The notes under the pieces are model-generated. The model was not told where the DNA came from, searched no databases, and was given only the letters and a program-made list of their open reading frames with translations. Of a stretch of 8,829 nucleotides of DNA, positions 4,722 to 8,829 are shown piece by piece; the first letter of the stretch is position 1; every line of letters starts with the position of its first letter. The DNA comes from Verrucolacustris sp044348085 (GTDB lineage: Bacteria; Verrucomicrobiota; Verrucomicrobiia; Methylacidiphilales; Verrucolacustridaceae), in contig JBIKTM010000039.1 in NCBI GenBank assembly GCA_044348085.1, positions 1-8,829 of the forward strand, written 5' to 3'. The position numbers and the translations under genes are program-made.

Positions 4722-7238
4722 GTGAACAATTTCACCCCCCGCGCACAACAAGTCCTCGCCCTTGCCCGCAAGGAGGCCGACCGCTTTAACCACAACTATG
4801 TGGGCACGGAGCATATTCTCCTCGGCTTGATCAAGCTGGGCCAAGGTGTCGCCGTCAATGTCCTCCAGAAAATGGGGTTGGATCTCGAAACGGTCCGGAT
4901 GGAAGTAGAAAAACAGGTTGGAACAGGTCCTGACACCAAAGTCACAGGCAACATTCCCTACACCCCAAGGGTCAAAAAGGTTCTCGCCTTAGCCAGCAAA
5001 GAAGCGAAAGCCCTCCATCACTCCTATGTCGGCACTGAACACATTCTTTTAGGACTCCTTCGCGAAGGTGATGGAGTGGCCGCCCGCGTTCTGAAATCTC
5101 TCGAGGTCGATATCGAAAGAGCCCGACAAGAAGTTCTCAAGGAACTCGATCCTAATTTCGAGGAAGGGGGAGAACCCGCAGGTGGAATGGAAGAGTCCAC
5201 CGCTGGAAATGGAGAAGCCGCGGCCTCCACAGGCTCCTCCGGCGCTCGTAAAGACATCAAGACCCCTGCCCTCAAAGCCTTCGGTCGCGACCTCACAGAG
5301 CTCGCCCGCAAAGGAGAGATGGACCCCGTCATCGGTCGCAAAAATGAGATCGAACGCGTGGTGCAAATTCTTTGCCGTAGAACCAAAAATAATCCCGTCC
5401 TTATCGGCGAAGCAGGAGTTGGAAAAACCGCGATTGTGGAAGGTCTGGCCCAAGAGATCGCTTCAGGCAATGTTCCCGAAATTCTTCGTGACAAAAAAGT
5501 GATTACTCTCGACCTAGCCCTCATGGTGGCGGGCACAAAATATCGTGGTCAGTTCGAAGAGCGCATCAAGGCTGTCATGGAGGAAATTCGGAAGCTGAAA
5601 TCCGTTCTCCTCTTTATCGACGAGCTTCACACGCTCGTAGGCGCAGGCTCGGCCGAGGGTGCCATGGATGCCTCGAATATCATCAAGCCTGCCCTCTCCC
5701 GCGGTGAACTGCAGTGTATCGGGGCCACCACCATGAACGAGTACCGCAAATACATCGAAAAAGACTCCGCCCTCGAGCGTAGGTTCCAGACCGTTCGGGT
5801 AGATGCCCCCTCCATCGATGAAGCAATTGCCATTCTCCACGGTCTCCGCGCGAAATATGAGGAACATCACCACGCCAAGATTTCAAATGAAGCCATCGCC
5901 GCCTCGGTTCGCCTCAGCGAACGCTACATCACCGGCCGATACCTGCCCGATAAAGCGATCGACGTCATGGACGAGGCGGGTTCGCGATGCCGGATTGCCG
6001 CCAGTATCCGCCCGGCAGAATTCAAATTGGCCGAGGGCGAAATCGAGACCATCCGAGCGGAAAAAGAGGCGGCCATCAAAGCGCAAGACTTTGAAAAAGC
6101 CGCCGCTCTCCGGGATCGCGAAAAAGAGTCTACCGCGAAGCTGGAAAATGATCTGAATGCATGGCGCAAGAAGCGCGATGAGATTGTTGTCGATGTCGGC
6201 GAGGAGGATGTCAAACACGTCATATCCAAGTGGACAGGCATCCCTCTGACGCGAATGGGGGAAGGCGATCTCTCAAAACTCCTCAATATCGGAGAAACCC
6301 TCCAATCTCGTGTCATTGGGCAACACGAAGCCGTTCAGGCCCTCGCGAAAGCGCTTCGTCGCTCTCGTGCTGACCTCAAAGACCCGAAACGCCCCATTGG
6401 CTCCTTTATCTTCCTAGGTCCGACTGGTGTCGGCAAAACCCACCTTGCAAAAGCTTTGGCGGAAGAAGTATTTGGAGAAAAAGATGCGCTCGTTCAACTC
6501 GACATGTCCGAATACATGGAAAAGTTTAACGTTTCTCGTCTGATCGGTTCACCTCCGGGTTATGTAGGCTACGAGGAAGGCGGCCAGTTGACCGAAAAAG
6601 TCCGTCGTCGTCCCTACTGCGTCGTTCTGTTTGATGAGATCGAAAAGGCTCATCCTGATGTTTGGAATGTGCTTCTCCAGATCCTCGAAGACGGGCAGGT
6701 GACCGACAGTCTCGCCAGGAAGGTCGATTTCCGAAACACCATCATCATCATGACCTCCAACGTGGGAGCGGAGCTGATTCGCAAGGGCAACGTGATGGGC
6801 TTCGGCACTCCTGTTCACGAGCAGGACTACAACGCGATTAAGGAAAAGATCCTCGGAGAAACGAAAAAGATCTTCAAACCGGAGTTTCTCAATCGGCTTG
6901 ACGATCAGATCGTCTTTCACTCTCTCACCCGCGAAGACCTTTCTAAGATCGTCTCCCTCGAGGTTGCCAAAGTGGCAGCCCGGGTTCGCGAAAAAGGCGT
7001 GGAAATCGAACTTACCCCCGAAGCCTCTACTTTCCTTATCGAGAAAGGCTACGAGCCCGTCTACGGCGCACGTCCACTGCGCCGGGCGATCGAAAGATAT
7101 CTGGAGGATCCGATCGCCGAGGAAGTAATCCGTGGAAAGATTAAAGCCGGAGATCGCGTCAAAGTAGGTGCAGATAAGGAAAATCTAACCTTTACGACGA
7201 CTTCCCCCTCGTCCCCTGCCAAATCTACCGCCAGCTGA
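4722..7238 (+). CDS. clpC: ClpC, AAA+ unfoldase of the ClpCP protease
   Basis: This 838-residue ATPase unfolds proteins and threads them into ClpP. The N-terminal domain has two repeats (about 4-66 and 79-141), each with VGTEHILLGL; Glu30 and Glu106 occupy the phospho-arginine clamp positions known from Bacillus ClpC. An acidic Gly/Ser linker (146-178) follows. The first AAA+ module has Walker A GEAGVGKT (229-236), Walker B LLFIDE (296-301) and pore loop KYRG (273-276). The short middle domain contains a UVR-like stretch AIKAQDFEKAAALRDRE (451-467), typical of ClpC rather than ClpB. The second module has GPTGVGKT (566-573), pore GYVGYEEGG (613-621) and Walker B VVLFDE (634-639). VMGFG (691-695) matches the ClpP-docking loop. 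The GTG start gives the usual NNFTPRAQQ N-terminus. The tail is Ser/Thr-rich. Confidence 0.97.
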   Translation: MNNFTPRAQQVLALARKEADRFNHNYVGTEHILLGLIKLGQGVAVNVLQKMGLDLETVRMEVEKQVGTGPDTKVTGNIPYTPRVKKVLALASKEAKALHHSYVGTEHILLGLLREGDGVAARVLKSLEVDIERARQEVLKELDPNFEEGGEPAGGMEESTAGNGEAAASTGSSGARKDIKTPALKAFGRDLTELARKGEMDPVIGRKNEIERVVQILCRRTKNNPVLIGEAGVGKTAIVEGLAQEIASGNVPEILRDKKVITLDLALMVAGTKYRGQFEERIKAVMEEIRKLKSVLLFIDELHTLVGAGSAEGAMDASNIIKPALSRGELQCIGATTMNEYRKYIEKDSALERRFQTVRVDAPSIDEAIAILHGLRAKYEEHHHAKISNEAIAASVRLSERYITGRYLPDKAIDVMDEAGSRCRIAASIRPAEFKLAEGEIETIRAEKEAAIKAQDFEKAAALRDREKESTAKLENDLNAWRKKRDEIVVDVGEEDVKHVISKWTGIPLTRMGEGDLSKLLNIGETLQSRVIGQHEAVQALAKALRRSRADLKDPKRPIGSFIFLGPTGVGKTHLAKALAEEVFGEKDALVQLDMSEYMEKFNVSRLIGSPPGYVGYEEGGQLTEKVRRRPYCVVLFDEIEKAHPDVWNVLLQILEDGQVTDSLARKVDFRNTIIIMTSNVGAELIRKGNVMGFGTPVHEQDYNAIKEKILGETKKIFKPEFLNRLDDQIVFHSLTREDLSKIVSLEVAKVAARVREKGVEIELTPEASTFLIEKGYEPVYGARPLRRAIERYLEDPIAEEVIRGKIKAGDRVKVGADKENLTFTTTSPSSPAKSTAS

Positions 7239-7921
7239 ACACGCCCGATCACGCCACGCGGATCCGCACTCTTTTCGGCGATCTCGCACCCTCCTACGAT
7301 CGCTACAATCGGCTCTTTAGCCTCGGCCTCGATGTTGCCTGGCGAAAAAAATTGGTCGCCTCCCTCAGCCCGAAGTCCCCAAAAAAAATCCTCGATCTGG
7401 CCTGCGGTTCTGGCGATGTCAGTCTGCTTCTTCAAAAAGAATTCCCCTCTGCCGAGGTGATCGCCCTGGATTTCTGCCGCCCTCTGCTCGATCAGGCAAA
7501 AACCCGAGGGGTAAAACAAACCGTGGAAGGCGATGCCCTCAACCTCCCCTTCCCGGATCAAACGATGGATGCCGCTACCCTCGCCTTCGGACTGCGTAAC
7601 TTTGCCGACCGCCCCAAGGGCCTTTCGGAAATCCACCGAGTCCTTCAACCAGGCGGGATCTTTGCCCTGCTGGAATTTAATCCTCCTCCTTTTCCATGGA
7701 AATTCTTTTGGAACTTTTACCTGTTTCATTTCATGCCCTGGGCAGCCCAACTCCTCAGCCGCCAAGGCGAATCCTTTCGCTACCTCGCCCGTAGTATCTC
7801 CCAATTCCCTGCCCCTTCCGACCTTTACCACGAACTCCACGAGGCTGGACTTAAACTTCTCTTCGCGCGTTCGATGTCCCTCGGTTTGGTCAGACTGACC
7901 GTTTGCAGAAAACTTCCTTAA
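7235..7921 (+). CDS. menG: Demethylmenaquinone methyltransferase (MenG/UbiE family), non-standard start
   Basis: This class I methyltransferase should add the final methyl group from S-adenosylmethionine in menaquinone synthesis, at the membrane surface. Motifs, numbered from the proposed start, are YDRYNRLFSLGLDVAWRKKL (21-40), the family's N-terminal signature; LDLACGSGD (53-61), the cofactor loop; AFGLRNFADR (117-126); RVLQPGG (135-141); and SFRYLARSISQFP (180-192). The frame is open from 7178, but the only canonical start is TTG at 7352, which would remove residues 1-39 with the signature. The CTG at 7235 overlaps the clpC stop as CTGA and gives 228 residues, a normal length. Initiation at CTG by coupling to clpC is my preferred reading; an ATC start, a mutated ATG or a sequence error are alternatives. 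The product call is strong, the start is not. Confidence 0.85.
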   Translation: MNTPDHATRIRTLFGDLAPSYDRYNRLFSLGLDVAWRKKLVASLSPKSPKKILDLACGSGDVSLLLQKEFPSAEVIALDFCRPLLDQAKTRGVKQTVEGDALNLPFPDQTMDAATLAFGLRNFADRPKGLSEIHRVLQPGGIFALLEFNPPPFPWKFFWNFYLFHFMPWAAQLLSRQGESFRYLARSISQFPAPSDLYHELHEAGLKLLFARSMSLGLVRLTVCRKLP

Positions 7922-7964
7922 TTAGCCCACTGCGAATTTTAATTTCTATCCCCACGCGTTTCCT

Positions 7965-8044
7965 TGGAGGTAAGGGGATTGCGCCCACTGAACTCTTCCC
8001 CGCGCTATCCTAATTACGCCTCTGGCAGGATAATTTATACCTCC
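7965..8044 (-). pseudogene. Decayed tandem copy of tRNA-Ala (tRNA-like element)
   Basis: Read on the minus strand from 8044, this 80-base element begins GGAGGTATA and ends TACCTCC plus A, matching the ends of the adjacent tRNA-Ala (GGGGGTATA and TACCTCC-A). The acceptor stem GGAGGTA/TACCTCC is a perfect 7 bp. A T-arm can be drawn as AGTGG / 7-base loop GCGCAAT / CCCCT with 4 of 5 pairs, but the invariant TTC is lost. AGAGGCGT sits at nearly the same place as AGAGCGT of the tRNA D-arm junction. No proper D-arm or anticodon arm forms. Instead TATCCT/AGGATA (8006-8011 with 8027-8032) and GGGGA/TCCCC (7974-7978 with 7997-8001) can pair. It starts 12 bases beyond the real tRNA. A structured bidirectional terminator is the main alternative. 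Confidence 0.45.
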
Positions 8045-8064
8045 ACACTTTGCTTTGGAGGTAT
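8037..8064 (-). repeat. Inverted repeat linking the tRNA-Ala 3' strand to its trailer
   Basis: ATACCTCC (8064-8057 on the minus strand, the 3' acceptor strand of the tRNA) and GGAGGTAT (8044-8037, trailer) are perfect 8-base complements separated by 12 bases. Because the real acceptor has a G-U pair at position 3-70, the trailer pairing is fully Watson-Crick and could compete with tRNA folding or act as a processing hairpin. Confidence 0.6.
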
Positions 8065-8128
8065 GGGGATTCGAACCCCAGACCTTCTCATTGCGAACGA
8101 GACGCTCTACCAACTGAGCTATACCCCC
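8056..8128 (-). tRNA. tRNA-Ala (anticodon CGC)
   Basis: The full cloverleaf is 73 bases. It has acceptor GGGGGTA/TACCTCC with a G3-U70 wobble pair, D-arm GCTC/GAGC, anticodon stem TCTCG/TGAGA, anticodon loop TTCGCAA with anticodon CGC (8095-8093), T-arm TGGGG-TTCGAAT-CCCCA and discriminator A73. G3-U70 is the classic alanine identity element and agrees with the anticodon, which reads GCG codons. The 3' CCA is not encoded, so it must be added by nucleotidyltransferase. The gene lies 57 bases downstream of rpoD on the same strand, with its own promoter-like sequence, and is followed by a tRNA-like remnant. Confidence 0.97.
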
Positions 8129-8137
8129 AATGAAAAG

Positions 8138-8166
8138 ACTTTAATACTCACCACTCCCCATTTCAA
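8138..8166 (-). promoter_or_regulatory. Promoter of tRNA-Ala
   Basis: On the minus strand TTGAAA (8166-8161, 5 of 6 matches), exactly 17 bases, then TAAAGT (8143-8138, 4 of 6). The tRNA 5' end is 9 bases after the -10 box, giving a leader of only a few bases. It lies between the rpoD stop and the tRNA, and no terminator for rpoD is visible in the 57-base gap, so read-through may also contribute. Confidence 0.55.
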
Positions 8167-8185
8167 CCCCCCCGAACCCCAAGAA

Positions 8186-8829
8186 CTACAACTGATGTTC
8201 GTTCTCTAAAAATCCGCGCAGATGCCGGATCCGTGTCGGATGCCGCATCTTCCGCAAAGCCTTCGCCTCAATCTGACGAATACGTTCTCGGGTCACCTTG
8301 AACTGGCGCCCCACCTCCTCCAAGGTCCGTGAGTATCCGTCCACCAGACCAAACCTCTGCTCCAGCACCGCCCGTTCCCGATCGGTCAAACTGTCCAACA
8401 CATCCTTAATCTTTTCCTTCAACATCGAGTAGGCCGTCATGTCGGACGGATTCTCAGCCGACTTGTCCTCAATAAAGTCTCCAAAAGTCGTGTCGTCACT
8501 GTCCCCCACCTGCGCCTGCAAGGAGATCGGCTGCTGAGCCATTTTTAAAACCGCACGAACTCGCTCCACCGGCATTCCGGTTTCATCCGCAACTTCCTCG
8601 GGGGTCGGCTCCCTTCCAAACTCCTGCACCAACTGCTTCTGCACCCGCATCAGCTTGTTGATCGTTTCGATCATGTGAACGGGAATACGAATCGTCCGAG
8701 CCTGATCCGCAATGCTTCGGGTAATCGCCTGCCGAATCCACCATGTCGCATAGGTAGAAAACTTATATCCCCGCCGATACTCAAACTTCTCCACCGCTTT
8801 CATCAAACCCATATTGCCCTCTTGAATCA
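8186..8829 (-). CDS. rpoD: Primary sigma factor RpoD (sigma-70), C-terminal part
   Basis: The frame enters from the right edge and ends with TAG at 8188-8186, giving about 214 residues that cover region 2.2 onward. Visible parts, in order, are IQEGNMGLMKAVEKFEYRRG (region 2.2/2.3), YATWWIRQAITRSIADQ (2.3/2.4, -10 recognition), RTIRIPVHMIETINKL (region 3.0, typical of group 1 sigma factors), GREPTPEEVADETG (3.1), GDFIEDKSAENPSD (3.2) and region 4 with the helix-turn-helix TLEEVGRQFKVTRERIRQIE that reads the -35 box. The tail ends RHLRGFLENEHQL. The IPVHM segment and the long region 3 argue for the essential housekeeping factor rather than RpoS or a group 3 factor. The N-terminus (region 1.1 to 2.1) is outside the window. 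The first ATG in this piece is internal, not the start. Confidence 0.96.
   Translation of the reverse strand, partial: IQEGNMGLMKAVEKFEYRRGYKFSTYATWWIRQAITRSIADQARTIRIPVHMIETINKLMRVQKQLVQEFGREPTPEEVADETGMPVERVRAVLKMAQQPISLQAQVGDSDDTTFGDFIEDKSAENPSDMTAYSMLKEKIKDVLDSLTDRERAVLEQRFGLVDGYSRTLEEVGRQFKVTRERIRQIEAKALRKMRHPTRIRHLRGFLENEHQL

Noticed and set aside
7061..7840. Long minus-strand open frame (259 codons) opposite clpC and menG
   Set aside because: It is antisense to two strongly supported genes, its composition follows their codon pattern, and no family motif is visible.
7352..7921. menG starting at TTG 7352
   Set aside because: This start removes the conserved YDxxNRxxSLGLDxxWR signature that is clearly encoded upstream in the same frame.
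7962..8080. Attachment-site reading of the repeated tRNA 3' end (TTGGAGGTAnGGGGATT)
   Set aside because: The two copies are only 91 bases apart with no integrase or cargo between them, and the remnant also matches the tRNA 5' end. A decayed tandem tRNA explains it better.
7964..8209. Plus-strand open frame of 81 codons across the tRNA region
   Set aside because: It reads GGMGIRTPDLLIANETLYQLSYTP over the antisense of tRNA-Ala, a well-known spurious translation of antisense tRNA sequence.

Overview
This is an ordinary chromosomal segment of a moderately GC-rich bacterium. The best guess is a member of the Verrucomicrobiota/PVC group. Pointers to this are a primary sigma factor with the GLVDGYSRTLEEVG style of region 4, an mcsB-clpC pair without ctsR or mcsA in front, a Tat-exported aldo/keto reductase, and several genes without Shine-Dalgarno (SD) sequences. 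This assignment rests on remembered family resemblance, not on a search. I see no phage, transposon, CRISPR or defence genes.

Layout, left to right. At 1-172 (minus) lies the N-terminal piece of a Tat-exported aldo/keto reductase. It diverges from a 67-residue conserved small protein at 329-532 (plus). After two convergent hairpins comes a leftward cluster read 3527->664: a cysteine-free Rrf2-family regulator, a rhomboid-fold membrane protein that appears catalytically dead, an MTH1-like Nudix hydrolase, and a UDP-glucuronate 4-epimerase-type sugar epimerase. The last three are packed tightly (9-base gap, then an ATGA overlap).

Divergent from rrf2 is the protein-arginine phosphorylation module. 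mcsB encodes the protein arginine kinase and clpC the AAA+ unfoldase that recognises phospho-arginine and delivers substrates to ClpP. The residues known for phospho-arginine recognition are present in both proteins. clpC overlaps the reading frame of a MenG/UbiE methyltransferase, the last step of menaquinone synthesis. The conserved N-terminus of that protein is encoded but has no ATG, GTG or TTG start.

The right end is leftward: the 3' part of rpoD (primary sigma factor), then tRNA-Ala(CGC) from its own promoter, then what looks like a decayed tandem copy of that tRNA facing the end of menG.

The most interesting points are structural. SD-poor genes repeatedly show a -35/-10-like pair with 16-17 base spacing ending only 6-8 bases before the start codon, which suggests leaderless transcripts. 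Others are the menG start problem, the tRNA-like remnant whose arm can compete with the real acceptor stem, and the rhomboid pseudoprotease with a conserved C-terminal tail. I do not see a clearly new multi-gene system.
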